A DNA stretch of 56,288 nt from positions 1 through 56,288 of the forward strand of contig SHVW01000004.1 in assembly GCA_009694085.1 (NCBI GenBank). Direction: 5' to 3'. Positions 34,278-44,740 of the stretch are shown here, piece after piece. Under the pieces are notes generated by a model that worked only from the letters and a program-made list of their open reading frames with translations, was not told where the DNA came from and searched no databases. This DNA is from Alphaproteobacteria bacterium. Its GTDB lineage: Bacteria; Pseudomonadota; Alphaproteobacteria; SHVW01. Numbering within the stretch: the first letter of the stretch is position 1; each line of letters opens with the position of its first letter. The position numbers were made by a program, and so were the translations under genes.

Positions 34278-35866
34278 CCCATCCGATCCGAGTTCTGCTC
34301 GGCGCTACGGCGATTGCCGCGGTGCTGGCGGCGGGCGCTCCCGCCGCGCTTGCTCAATCATCGGGCAAGACTCTGAAATTCATCCCGCAGGCCGATCTGC
34401 GCATTCTCGATCCGATTTTCACCACCGCCTACATCACGCGCAACCACGGCTATATGGTCTATGACACGCTGCTGGCGGTGGATGCCCAGTTCAACATCAA
34501 GCCGCAGATGGCCGATAGCTGGACTGTCAGCGCCGACAAGCTGACCTACACCTTCACGCTCCGCGACGGCCTGAAGTTCCACGACGGCCAGGCCGTGCGA
34601 CCGGCCGACGTGATCGCGTCGATCAAGCGCTGGGGCGCTCGCGACGTCATCGGCCAGACCCTGATCGAGCGCACGGCGTCGATGGAGGCGATCGATGCCA
34701 AGAGCTTCAAGATCGTGCTCAAGCAGACTTTTGCACTGACTCTGGAAGCGCTGGCGAAGCCATCGAGCAACACGCCTTTCATTATGCCCGAGCGGATCGC
34801 CAACACGAGCCCGAACGAGCAGATTAAGGACGCGACGGGGTCGGGCCCCTTCAAATTCGTCGCCAATGAGTGGGTTCCGGGCAACAAGGTGGTCTACGTC
34901 AAGAACACGGACTACGTGCCGCGCAAGGAACCGCCGAGCTGGGCGTCGGGCGGCAAGGTTGCCAAGGTCGACCGGGTCGAATGGCTCTACATTCCGGATA
35001 CCGCGACCGCAGCCGCAGCGATCGACAAGGGCGAAGTGGATTGGTGGGAACAGGTTCCAGTCGATCTCGTGCCCCTGCTAAACAAGAACAAGGACATCAA
35101 GGTCGAGAACATCGACCCCTTGGGATCGCTCGGCATAATCCGTTTCAACCACACGCTGCCGCCCTTCGACAATGTGAAGATGCGTCAGGCGCTGCTTCAT
35201 GTCGTGGACCAAAACGACTACATGCTGGCCATTGCCGGCGACGCCAAGAACGGCAAGGTCTGCGCCAGCTACTTCACCTGCGGCACGCCGATGGCGAGCG
35301 ATGTCGACACCCAGATCATCCTGGGCAAGCGCGACATGGACAAGGCCAAGGCCCTGATCCGGGAGGCCGGCTACAAGGGCGAGAAGATCATCATCCTGTC
35401 GGCGACCGATCAGCCCATCGTCCATGCCCAGGGCCTGCTAACGGCCGAGTTGCTGCGCAAGCTCGGCCTCAACGTCGAGCTGGCGGCGAGCGATTGGGGC
35501 ACCCTGATCACCCGCCGCTCGTCAAAGGAAACGCTCGACAAAGGCGGCTGGAGCATTTTCCACACCTGGTGGGTCGGCCCCGATCTGGCCAGCCCGGCAC
35601 AGAATGCCGCGCTGCGCGGCAATGGTGGTGCCGCCTGGTTCGGTTGGCCGACCGATCCCGAGATGGAAAAGATGCGCGGTGCCTGGTTCGACGCGCCCGA
35701 CATCGAGGCCCAGAAGAAGATCGCGGCCGACATGCAGAAGCGCGCCTACCAGACCGTACCGTATATCCCAACCGCGCAGTTCATCCTGCCGACCGCGTTC
35801 CGCAAGAACATCGAGGGCATCATCGTCGCCCCCGTCGCCTTCCTGTGGAACATCGAAAAGAAATAA
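34274..35866 (+). CDS. Peptide-type ABC transporter substrate-binding protein, SBP_bac_5 family
   Basis: This 530-residue periplasmic protein has a signal peptide with a long Ala-rich core ending APAALAQ (about residues 1-28). The family core motifs are RILDPIFTTAYITRNHG, MADSWTVSADKLTYTFTLRDG and MRQALLHVVDQNDYM. GGAGG lies 8 bases before ATG 34274, which fixes the start; an in-frame ATG at 34205 lacks both. It is the first gene of the importer 34274-39693. Its N-terminal region differs strongly from the binding protein at 18048, so the two importers probably have different cargo. Confidence 0.92.
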   Translation: MTHPIRVLLGATAIAAVLAAGAPAALAQSSGKTLKFIPQADLRILDPIFTTAYITRNHGYMVYDTLLAVDAQFNIKPQMADSWTVSADKLTYTFTLRDGLKFHDGQAVRPADVIASIKRWGARDVIGQTLIERTASMEAIDAKSFKIVLKQTFALTLEALAKPSSNTPFIMPERIANTSPNEQIKDATGSGPFKFVANEWVPGNKVVYVKNTDYVPRKEPPSWASGGKVAKVDRVEWLYIPDTATAAAAIDKGEVDWWEQVPVDLVPLLNKNKDIKVENIDPLGSLGIIRFNHTLPPFDNVKMRQALLHVVDQNDYMLAIAGDAKNGKVCASYFTCGTPMASDVDTQIILGKRDMDKAKALIREAGYKGEKIIILSATDQPIVHAQGLLTAELLRKLGLNVELAASDWGTLITRRSSKETLDKGGWSIFHTWWVGPDLASPAQNAALRGNGGAAWFGWPTDPEMEKMRGAWFDAPDIEAQKKIAADMQKRAYQTVPYIPTAQFILPTAFRKNIEGIIVAPVAFLWNIEKK

Positions 35867-35888
35867 GGACGCAGCGCCGGGCGAAATC

Positions 35889-36830
35889 ATGTTCGCCTAT
35901 CTCGTCCGGCGGATTTTGGCGACCATCCCCGTCATGGGGGTGGTCGCCCTTTTCGTTTTCTCACTGCTCTATCTCACGCCAGGCGACCCCGCGATCATCA
36001 TCGCGGGCGATCTCGCGACCGAAGAGGACGTCGCGCGCATCCGCGCCAAGCTGGGCCTCGATGAACCTTTTCATGTCCAGTTCTTGTCCTGGCTGTGGGG
36101 CGTGCTCCACGGCGACCTCGGCATCTCGATCTTCACCAATTTGCCGGTCACCCGCCTGATCGGCCAACGGGTCGAGCCGACCCTGATGCTGTCCCTGTCC
36201 ACCCTGATCGTGACCGTGGCCCTGGCCGTGCCCATGGGCGTGGTCGCGGCCTGGAAGGTCGGCACCTGGATCGACCGGCTGGTCATGGCCTTCGCCGTCG
36301 CCGGGTTTTCCGTGCCGGTCTTCGTGGCGGCCTATCTCCTGGTCATGGTGTTTTCCCAAGCGCTGGAATGGCTGCCGGTCCAGGGCTACAAGAGCTACAC
36401 CGAAGGCATCGGCACGATGCTGGAGCATCTGGTCCTGCCCTCCCTCGCGCTCGGCATGGTCTACATGGCGCTGATCGCACGCATCACGCGCGCAAGCATG
36501 CTGGAGGTGCTGAGCCAGGACTATATCCGCACCGCCCACGCCAAGGGCCTGGCCGCCGACCAGGTGCTGATCGGGCACGCGCTCAAGAACGCGGCGGTGC
36601 CGATCGTTACCGTGATCGGCATCGGCATCGCGCTGCTGATCAGCGGCGTGGTCGTGACCGAAACCGTGTTCGCCATTCCCGGCATCGGCCGCCTGACCGT
36701 GGACGCCATCCTGCGCCGCGACTATCCCGTCATCCAAGGGGTCGTTCTGTTGTTCTCGCTGGTTTACGTGGTGATCAATCTGCTGGTCGATATCAGCTAC
36801 ACCTTCTTCGATCCGCGTATCCGATACTGA
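35889..36830 (+). CDS. Peptide-type ABC transporter permease, DppB family
   Basis: This 313-residue membrane subunit starts MFAYLVRRILATIPVMGVV, with LLYLTPGDPA at about residues 27-36, about six helices and an EAA loop SQDYIRTAHAKGLAADQV. The permease begins 22 bases after the binding-protein stop with no hairpin in between, unlike the importer at 18048. It is followed after one base by DppC. Confidence 0.93.
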   Translation: MFAYLVRRILATIPVMGVVALFVFSLLYLTPGDPAIIIAGDLATEEDVARIRAKLGLDEPFHVQFLSWLWGVLHGDLGISIFTNLPVTRLIGQRVEPTLMLSLSTLIVTVALAVPMGVVAAWKVGTWIDRLVMAFAVAGFSVPVFVAAYLLVMVFSQALEWLPVQGYKSYTEGIGTMLEHLVLPSLALGMVYMALIARITRASMLEVLSQDYIRTAHAKGLAADQVLIGHALKNAAVPIVTVIGIGIALLISGVVVTETVFAIPGIGRLTVDAILRRDYPVIQGVVLLFSLVYVVINLLVDISYTFFDPRIRY

Positions 36831-36831
36831 T

Positions 36832-37713
36832 ATGACCGCGACGGACGCCGATACCTCTCTCCCCGCACCGCAGACCCGGCTCGCTCAGTTCTGGACGTTC
36901 CTGCGCCGGTACCCGACGGTGGCAATCGGCGGAACGCTCCTGTTGCTGATCATCTTGATGGCCGTCTTTGCACCTTGGCTCGGCACATACGATCCCCAGG
37001 CCTTGTCGCCGGCACGCCGGCTGCGCAAACCCTCGGAGACCTATTGGTTCGGCACAGACATGCTCGGTCGCGACATTTATAGCCGGGTAGTTTACGGCGC
37101 CCGCATCTCGCTGGCGGTCGGCCTGAGCGTCGCCATCTTGAGCACGCTCGTCGGCTTGGCGTTGGGCCTGATCACCGGCTTTGTCCGCCTGGCCGACAGC
37201 ATCATCATGCGCATCATGGACGGGCTGATGTCGATTCCACCGATTCTGCTGGCGATCGCGTTGATGGCGCTGACCAAGGCAAGCGTGCAGAATGTCATCC
37301 TCGCCATCACCATCGCCGAGGTGCCGCGCGTGACGCGGTTGGTGCGCAGTCTGGTGCTCGGCCTGCGCGAGCAACCTTTCGTGGAGGCCGCCGAGGCTTC
37401 CGGCACCAACCTCATCAACACCATGATCCGCCATATCCTACCCAACACGCTGGCGCCGCTCCTGGTACAGGGCACTTACATTTGCGCCTCCGCGATGATC
37501 ACGGAAGCCATTTTGAGCTTTATCGGCGCGGGCACGCCGCCCAACATTCCGAGCTGGGGCAATGTCATCGCCGAGGGTCGCGGCGTCTTTCAAATCGCCT
37601 ACTACATCATCCTGTTCCCCGGCATTTTTCTGTCCCTGACCGTGCTGGCGGTCAATCTGGTCGGCGATGGCATGCGCGACGCGCTCGACCCGCGCCTCGC
37701 GCGCCGCATGTAG
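36832..37713 (+). CDS. Peptide-type ABC transporter permease, DppC family
   Basis: This 293-residue permease has the DppC signature [15 protein letters not shown] at about residues 64-78, an EAA-type loop ([16 protein letters not shown]), [14 protein letters not shown] and the terminal [16 protein letters not shown] 36832 follows the DppB TGA by one base. It partners the DppB protein in the inner membrane. Confidence 0.93.
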   Translation: MTATDADTSLPAPQTRLAQFWTFLRRYPTVAIGGTLLLLIILMAVFAPWLGTYDPQALSPARRLRKPSETYWFGTDMLGRDIYSRVVYGARISLAVGLSVAILSTLVGLALGLITGFVRLADSIIMRIMDGLMSIPPILLAIALMALTKASVQNVILAITIAEVPRVTRLVRSLVLGLREQPFVEAAEASGTNLINTMIRHILPNTLAPLLVQGTYICASAMITEAILSFIGAGTPPNIPSWGNVIAEGRGVFQIAYYIILFPGIFLSLTVLAVNLVGDGMRDALDPRLARRM

Positions 37714-37720
37714 GCCGATC

Positions 37721-38712
<992 letters not shown>

Positions 38713-38716
<4 letters not shown>

Positions 38717-39693
38717 CCAACCAGATCGCGTCGGCGCCGCTGCTGGAGGTTGCCGGCCTCAAGAAATATTTTCCCGTGCGCAAGGGGCTGTTTCAGCGCC
38801 GGGTCGGCCAGGTCTATGCGGTCGACGGCATCTCTTTCACGCTGGCGGCGGGCGAAACGCTCGGCCTGGTCGGCGAAAGCGGGTGCGGCAAATCGACCGC
38901 AGGCAAGGCGATCCTGCGCCTGATCGATCCGACCGCCGGCACGGTCAAGCTGCGCGGCCGGCGCATCGACAACCTGAGCCGTCGGGACATGCGTCCATTC
39001 CGGCGCGAAATGCAGGTCGTCTTCCAGGATCCCTATTCCTCGCTCAATCCGCGCCTGTCCGTCGGCGACATCATCGGCGAACCCCTGCGCAATTACGGCA
39101 TCGCCAGCGGCAGCGAACTGGCGGATCGGGTGGCTACCATTCTGGCCAAAGTCGGCCTGCGCGCGGAGCAGATGAACCGTTTTCCCCATGAGTTCTCCGG
39201 CGGCCAGCGCCAGCGCATCGGTATCGCCCGCGCGCTCGCGCTCAATCCCGGCCTGATCGTGTGCGACGAGCCGGTCTCGGCCCTCGACGTCTCGGTCCAA
39301 GCCCAGGTGATCAATCTGCTGATGGATTTGCAGAAGGAATTCGGCCTGTCCTATCTCTTCATCGCCCATGGCTTGGCGGTGGTCGAGCACATCAGCCATC
39401 GCATCGCCGTGATGTACCTGGGCAAGATCGTGGAGTTGACGGATAAGCGCACGCTGTTCGCCGCACCCTTGCACCCCTATACCGAGGCGCTGCTGTCGGC
39501 CGCCCCGGTCCCCGACCCGCGCGCCCGGCGCAAGCGCATCATTCTGGCGGGCGACGTGCCCTCGCCGATCAATCCGCCCGGCGGCTGCCGCTTTCACACG
39601 CGCTGCCCCTATGCTGAGGCACGTTGCCGCACCGAGGAGCCCGCGATCCGCGAGATCAAACCGGGCCATCTCGTCGCCTGCCATCTCCGCTAA
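38713..39693 (+). CDS. Peptide-type ABC transporter ATP-binding protein, DppF family
   Basis: This 326-residue ATPase has Walker [10 protein letters not shown] at about residues 55-63, [11 protein letters not shown], signature FSGGQRQR, Walker B with [10 protein letters not shown] and the C-terminal CRFHTRC motif. The switch region reads [13 protein letters not shown], so the usual HDL is HGL, with Gly in the D-loop-following position; the H-loop His is retained. It ends the importer, and the amidohydrolase gene begins 21 bases later with its own AAGGAG. Confidence 0.92.
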
Positions 39694-39714
39694 CCGAGAT
39701 CGAAGGAGCTTCCT

Positions 39715-41175
39715 ATGTCCGCCACCGTGATCCGCAATGCCGATTGGGCCGTGTTGTGGGACCAGACGGCCGGCCGTCATGTCTACCGCCGCAATGTCGA
39801 CGTGGCCTTCCAGGGCAATCGCATCGTTCATGCCGGGCCCGGTTTCGCCGGGCCGGCCGCGCGCGTCATCGACGGCAGCCGCCGCCTGGTCATGCCCGGC
39901 CTGGTCAATGTGCATACCCATTGCATGTCGGAAAATCTGGGCCGAGGGCTGACGGAGGAGCTGGGCAATCCCGCGCTCTATATGAGCGCGCTTTACGACC
40001 TCAAAGCCGTCTTCCTCGTCGCCCACTCCATGTCCCTTGAGGGCGATCAAGTCGACGGCGTGCGCGCGGCAACCGAGGTGGCGCTGGGCGAATTGCTGCT
40101 ATCGGGCGTCACCACGGTTGCCGATCTCGCCGTGCCCTATGAGGGCTGGCTCGACATATTGGCGGCCAGCGGCATCCGCGGGGTCGCCGCGCCGATGTAC
40201 CGCTCGGCCCGCTGGGTCGTGCGCACGGGCAATCAACTCGAATACGACTGGGATGAGGAGGCCGGTCGGCGCGCCTTCGATCAGGCGCTCGCTGTCGTCG
40301 ATGCCGCGGGCAAGCACCCGTCCGGCCGGCTCAGCGGCATGGTCTCGCCGGCCCAGGTCGATACCTGTAGCGCCGAGCTGCTGACGGACAGCCTAGCTGC
40401 GGCGGCGGAACGGAACATGCCGATTACCCTCCATTGCAGCCAGTCCGTGGTCGAATTCCAGGAGATGGCGCGGCGTCACGGCATGTCGCCGGTGCAATGG
40501 CTGGCCAAGATCGGCTTCCTCGGCCCGCGCACTCTGCTGGCTCATGCCATGTTCGTGGATAGCCAGTCCTGGGTCGGTTGGTGGTCGAAGCGGGATATCG
40601 CGCTGCTGGCCGAAACCGGTACTTCGGTCGCCCATTGCCCGACCGTGTTTTCGCGCTATGGCCAGGCCATGGAGAGTTTCGGCGGCTATGTCCGCGCCGG
40701 GGTCAAGATGGCGATCGGCACAGACACCCAGCCGCACAACATGCTGGAGGAATTGCGCACGGCGCTCATCCTATCGCGCGTAACCAGCCGCGACGTTCAC
40801 AGCGTTTCGCTAAGCGACGCCTTCCACGCCGCCACGGTCGGAGGAGCACACGCGCTCGGCCGCGACGATATCGGCCGCATCGCTCCGGGCGCCAAAGCCG
40901 ACCTGACCCTGGTCGATCTCGACCATCCCGCCATGCAACCCGCGCGCGATCCCTTGCGCAGCTTGATCTTCTCGGCTGCCGACCGTGCCGTTCACGATGT
41001 CTTCGTCGATGGCCGGCAGGTGGTTGAGGCCGGTCGAGTCACCACGATCGACCGCCGCAGCGCCGCCGAACGTCTGACTCGCGCTCAGCGCATCGTGATG
41101 CAAGCCGTGCCCAAAGTCGACTATGCCGGTCGCAGCGCCGACCAAATCTCGCCGCTTAGCCTGACACTGGGCTGA
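39715..41175 (+). CDS. Amidohydrolase/deaminase of the AtzA-TrzN-chlorohydrolase group
   Basis: This 486-residue metal-dependent TIM-barrel enzyme has the metal ligands H67 and H69 in GLVNVHTHC, a His in LHCSQS, a His in LLAHAMFVD and the Asp in AIGTDTQPHN. The C-terminal beta-sandwich holds KADLTLVDLDHP and VFVDGRQVVEAG. The group deaminates or dechlorinates ring compounds such as guanine, cytosine, melamine and triazines, or opens cyclic amidines. It is last in the importer operon (start after AAGGAG, 21 bases from DppF), so its substrate is probably what the importer brings in. It converges on the unknown gene at 41195. Confidence 0.9.
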   Translation: MSATVIRNADWAVLWDQTAGRHVYRRNVDVAFQGNRIVHAGPGFAGPAARVIDGSRRLVMPGLVNVHTHCMSENLGRGLTEELGNPALYMSALYDLKAVFLVAHSMSLEGDQVDGVRAATEVALGELLLSGVTTVADLAVPYEGWLDILAASGIRGVAAPMYRSARWVVRTGNQLEYDWDEEAGRRAFDQALAVVDAAGKHPSGRLSGMVSPAQVDTCSAELLTDSLAAAAERNMPITLHCSQSVVEFQEMARRHGMSPVQWLAKIGFLGPRTLLAHAMFVDSQSWVGWWSKRDIALLAETGTSVAHCPTVFSRYGQAMESFGGYVRAGVKMAIGTDTQPHNMLEELRTALILSRVTSRDVHSVSLSDAFHAATVGGAHALGRDDIGRIAPGAKADLTLVDLDHPAMQPARDPLRSLIFSAADRAVHDVFVDGRQVVEAGRVTTIDRRSAAERLTRAQRIVMQAVPKVDYAGRSADQISPLSLTLG

Positions 41176-41194
41176 AACGGCAGTCAGCTGCGCG

Positions 41195-42259
41195 TCACTT
41201 CGGTTTCGGCATGATCCCTCGATAGACCGGAATCTTTCGCGGCTCCGGTGCCACCGAGATCGGAGGGGGTACCGGCGCCGGCGGCGGCACCAATCGCTCG
41301 AGCGACTGCGCGGTCAGTTGGCTTTCCGTGCCCTTTAATTTCATCTGCTCGACGTAGTCAGTGACGGCGCGGGCGTAGACCTCTATCTGGATGTCCAGTT
41401 CCCCGGCCTTGACGCGGCCGAGCGCCACGTCCATGGGCTGGACGCGCTGGTCGATGAATATGCACATGGTGCGTAGCATCAGCTTTTCGCGCTCCGAGGC
41501 ATGATTGCCGCCATAGCGAAACTTTCCGGCGGCACGGATTTCCTCACGTTCCTGTTTGTTACTCTTGCCGAAAATGCCGGAGAACTTGGTCCACTTGCCG
41601 ACTACGCCCAGACGCACGAAGGCATCGATCACCTTTTCCGGCACGGATTTGTTCTGATGGCTTAGATCGAGCACAAGGCGGGCAAGGTAGCGCAGTTCGA
41701 AATAACGCGCGAGGTCGACATGGGCGGCGAACTGAAAGTGGTTGAGCTTGAAGGTGGCGTAGACATTGGCCACCAGATCTTCCGACAACTCGGTCAACTC
41801 GTCCTGCACGGCAGCTACGAGAATGTCGCCCGTGATCGACTTCGACTTCTTATCGAACATGGTCCACAGCAAGGCCATGACCGCGCTGCGGCGCTGCGCG
41901 GCGTTGGGCGGGCGCCCGGGCAGCGCGACAACGTGCGTGACCTCGTTCACGCCATGCTTGATGGCAGCCACGATCTCGCTACTGAATTCGGTGAATTGCA
42001 AGTGCAGCCGGGTCTTGAGATCGGCGATGCTGTCATCCGAAGCGGGCGTCAGGAACATCTTGGTCTGTAGTTTGCCCTCGATGAATTCGACCGCCTTTTC
42101 CGCGCCTGTGGTGCTGAGCGCGCCGGACGCCTTCTTCGAGACCGCGGCGGCGTCGAGCGCGATGTAAACGACTTTCTCGATGCCCTCGACCAGAAGTTTG
42201 CCAAGCAACCCGCCCAGCGGCCCGCCGACCACTGCGAGTCCGCCGCCGACGATCTTCAT
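41195..42259 (-). CDS. Unknown protein, C-terminal part of an amber-split gene
   Basis: I do not recognise this 354-residue protein. It opens with a Gly-rich hydrophobic stretch of about 40 residues (MKIVGGGLAVVGGPLGG and on to about VVYIAL), continues as mostly helical, charged sequence and ends in a Pro-rich tail (PPPAPVPPP). No Shine-Dalgarno precedes ATG 42259. The frame is open upstream through 24 more codons to a TAG at 42332-42334, and the gene at 42335-42928 is in the same frame. This is therefore best read as the second part of one gene of about 576 residues interrupted by a stop. Base composition is less G+C-rich than the surroundings. No neighbour explains its role. Confidence 0.7.
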   Translation of the reverse strand: MKIVGGGLAVVGGPLGGLLGKLLVEGIEKVVYIALDAAAVSKKASGALSTTGAEKAVEFIEGKLQTKMFLTPASDDSIADLKTRLHLQFTEFSSEIVAAIKHGVNEVTHVVALPGRPPNAAQRRSAVMALLWTMFDKKSKSITGDILVAAVQDELTELSEDLVANVYATFKLNHFQFAAHVDLARYFELRYLARLVLDLSHQNKSVPEKVIDAFVRLGVVGKWTKFSGIFGKSNKQEREEIRAAGKFRYGGNHASEREKLMLRTMCIFIDQRVQPMDVALGRVKAGELDIQIEVYARAVTDYVEQMKLKGTESQLTAQSLERLVPPPAPVPPPISVAPEPRKIPVYRGIMPKPK

Positions 42260-42331
42260 GGCAAGCCCGATTAGCTTGCGCTTGTCCTCGTTGGCTGCGG
42301 CGACGACCTGGTTGTAGCTGGTGAAGGCGCT

Positions 42332-42928
42332 CTAGGCGGCGTCCAGGCATTGCGCGATATTGACCCGAACTTTCTCGAACCGTTCCATGAGGTCGGCGAG
42401 CTGGATGGCGCCAAAAAAATGGTCGACATTGGTTAGGACAAAGTTGACGTGGGCAACATTGAAGGGGAAGTCATCGGGGTTGTTTACCAGCAAGTCGAAT
42501 TGGGTGGCGCGAGCCGGCGGCGGGCCCGGCCAGCGCACGCGATTCCAGATGGCCTCGGATCCAGCGCCAGCGCCTAAGGACTGGCGATAAAGCGCCAGCA
42601 TAGAGGTCAGCTCGGTTTGCAGATCCTGGGCCGATTTCTTCTTGGCCGCCTCTTTGTTTTTGTCGATCTGCTGGATCGCCTGCTGACCACCCATGACTAG
42701 GGTCAGGAACAGGATCGCGCGCGCCATCTTGCGACGGCCCTGTTCGGCCGCATCGCCGCTAATCCAATAACCTAACCCTATATTGCCGAGATAGCTCACC
42801 AGCGTCGACTCGACTTGCGGATAGCGCGGGTGCTGTGCCAACCTAATTGGCGTCATGGTTGGATCGACGGACTGAATGACGCCCTGGACGTCACTCAGGC
42901 GTCGCTGATTATCCGTGTTAAGCGGCAT
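42332..42928 (-). CDS. Unknown protein, N-terminal part of an amber-split gene
   Basis: I do not recognise this 198-residue product. ATG 42928 (MPLNTDNQRRL) is preferred because GAGG lies 9 bases upstream; an in-frame ATG at 42964 would add 12 residues. It has a hydrophobic stretch near residues 65-75 (ARAILFLTLVMGG), a Lys/Gln-rich helical region at about 76-105 and no signal peptide. The product ends at TAG 42332 in the sequence CLDAA. The reading frame continues on the other side of this codon into the 354-residue protein, with no new ribosome-binding site. It is probably the first third of a single gene, broken by a nonsense change or a sequence error. Confidence 0.7.
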   Translation of the reverse strand: MPLNTDNQRRLSDVQGVIQSVDPTMTPIRLAQHPRYPQVESTLVSYLGNIGLGYWISGDAAEQGRRKMARAILFLTLVMGGQQAIQQIDKNKEAAKKKSAQDLQTELTSMLALYRQSLGAGAGSEAIWNRVRWPGPPPARATQFDLLVNNPDDFPFNVAHVNFVLTNVDHFFGAIQLADLMERFEKVRVNIAQCLDAA

Positions 42929-43037
42929 GCCCTGGAACCTCGCAATTAGCTGAATCCAAAACAAACTTTCCTCTCGGCTTAGGCAAACCCCGGCTCATTC
43001 CGCGACTTGGCGGCGGCTCCGATTGGCTGCATTCGGT

Positions 43038-43049
43038 CGACTCGAGTCG
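43038..43049. promoter_or_regulatory. 12-base perfect palindrome CGACTCGAGTCG before pgi
   Basis: An exact palindrome lies 44 bases before the pgi start, in the 165-base region between pgi and the divergent unknown gene. It may be an operator for one or both genes. No -35/-10 pair matching the consensus well is seen in this region. Confidence 0.25.
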
Positions 43050-43093
43050 CCCGCGTGACCGCAGGCACGACCTGGGCTAGCCTTGCCGTCGAC

Positions 43094-44740
43094 ATGACCG
43101 ACATTACGACCACCCCAGCCTGGCAAGCGCTTGCGGATCATCACACGACGATGGCAAGCGTTCACATGCGCGACCTATTTGCCGGCGACCCCGAACGATT
43201 TACGCGCTTCTCGCTGACTCATGGCGATTTGCTGCTGGATTTCTCAAAGAACCGGATAACAGCCGCGACCATGGATCGGCTCCACGATCTCGCCCGCGCC
43301 ATCGACGTGAAAGGCCGGGCCGAGCGCATGTTCCGGGGCGAGGCGATCAACACGACCGAGAACCGGCCGGTCCTGCATGTGGCGCTGCGCAATCGATCGA
43401 ACACGCCAATCCCGGTCGGCGGTGTCGATGTCATGCCGGCGGTCAATGCCGTACTCGTCCGCATGGCCGATTTCGCGACCGCCGTACACGACGGCCGCTG
43501 GCTGGGTTATACCGGCCATCCCATTGCGCATATCGTCAATATCGGCATCGGCGGCTCCGATCTGGGCCCGCAGATGGCGGTGGAGGCGCTTGCTCATCGC
43601 CGCCATCCCAGCCTCGACATGCACTTCGTCTCCAATGTCGATGGCAGCCAAATGGCGCGAACGCTCACCGGCCTCGACCCCGCACGCACGTTGTTCATCG
43701 TCGCCTCCAAAACCTTCACGACCGAGGAGACCATGACCAATGCCGCCAGTGCCCGCGCCTGGTTGCTGGCCGCGCTCAAGGACGATGCCGCGGTTGCCCG
43801 CCATTTCGTTGCCGTCTCGACCAATACGCGGGGGGTTAACGATTTCGGTATCGATACGGCGAATATGTTCGAGTTCTGGGATTGGGTCGGCGGACGCTAC
43901 TCGCTCTGGTCGGCGATCGGCCTGTCGATCATGCTGGCGGTTGGACCCAATGGCTTCTTTGCCTTACTCGACGGCGCCCACGACATGGATCGCCATTTTC
44001 ACGATGCTCCGATCGAGCGGAACTTGCCGATCGCTCTAGCGTTGATCGGCATCTGGAATGCCAATTTCCTCGGCGCCGACAGCCATGCGGTCATTCCCTA
44101 CGACCAGCGGCTCCACCGCTTGCCTGCCTTCCTTCAGCAACTCGACATGGAAAGCAACGGCAAGAGCGTGACGCGCGACGGCGCCGCCGTTTCCGCACAT
44201 ACCGGCCCGATCGTGTGGGGCGAGCCCGGCACCAATGGGCAGCACGCCTTCTTCCAATTACTGCATCAGGGCACCCGCCCGGTGCCGATCGACTTCATCT
44301 TGGCGCGCGAGAGCGATTATCGGCTGGGCCGTCATCACTCCATGCTGGTTGCCAACTGTCTTGCCCAGTCGGAGGCCCTGATGATGGGCAAGACGGCGAC
44401 GGAGGCGCGTGCTGAGTTGGAACGGGACGGCCTCGCCGGCACGGCGTTGGAACGGCTCCTGCCCCACAAGGTTTTCCCGGGCAATCGGCCGAGCAACACG
44501 ATCCTGATCGATCGCCTCGATCCGGCCACGCTGGGGCGCCTGATTGCGCTTTACGAGCATAAGGTGTTCGTTCAGGGCGCGATCTGGGGCGTCAATTCCT
44601 TCGACCAATGGGGTGTGGAATTGGGCAAGCAGCTCGCCCGCCGCATCCTGGGCGAGATCGAGGGGGGGCCCGCTTTGCCTCACGATTCCTCGACTGCGGC
44701 GTTGATTGCACGCGTGGCGGCACGGAACCGGCAGCGTTAG
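43094..44740 (+). CDS. pgi: Glucose-6-phosphate isomerase
   Basis: This 548-residue enzyme interconverts glucose 6-phosphate and fructose 6-phosphate and has the normal length for the large bacterial form. Both family signatures are clear: [18 protein letters not shown] at about residues 376-393 and [15 protein letters not shown] near 500-514; [11 protein letters not shown] lies at about 150-160. ATG 43094 ([10 protein letters not shown]) is preferred to the longer open frame from 43007, which has no family similarity and would cover the palindrome. Its stop overlaps the end of the convergent patatin gene by 4 bases. It is the only clear central-carbon housekeeping gene in the window. Confidence 0.95.
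   Translation: MTDITTTPAWQALADHHTTMASVHMRDLFAGDPERFTRFSLTHGDLLLDFSKNRITAATMDRLHDLARAIDVKGRAERMFRGEAINTTENRPVLHVALRNRSNTPIPVGGVDVMPAVNAVLVRMADFATAVHDGRWLGYTGHPIAHIVNIGIGGSDLGPQMAVEALAHRRHPSLDMHFVSNVDGSQMARTLTGLDPARTLFIVASKTFTTEETMTNAASARAWLLAALKDDAAVARHFVAVSTNTRGVNDFGIDTANMFEFWDWVGGRYSLWSAIGLSIMLAVGPNGFFALLDGAHDMDRHFHDAPIERNLPIALALIGIWNANFLGADSHAVIPYDQRLHRLPAFLQQLDMESNGKSVTRDGAAVSAHTGPIVWGEPGTNGQHAFFQLLHQGTRPVPIDFILARESDYRLGRHHSMLVANCLAQSEALMMGKTATEARAELERDGLAGTALERLLPHKVFPGNRPSNTILIDRLDPATLGRLIALYEHKVFVQGAIWGVNSFDQWGVELGKQLARRILGEIEGGPALPHDSSTAALIARVAARNRQR

Noticed and set aside
42332..42334. Pyrrolysine or programmed TAG readthrough at the split unknown gene
   Set aside because: TAG is used as an ordinary stop in several clear genes here, no pyl gene or recoding structure is seen, and a nonsense change or base error is simpler. 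It stays open only as a remote option.
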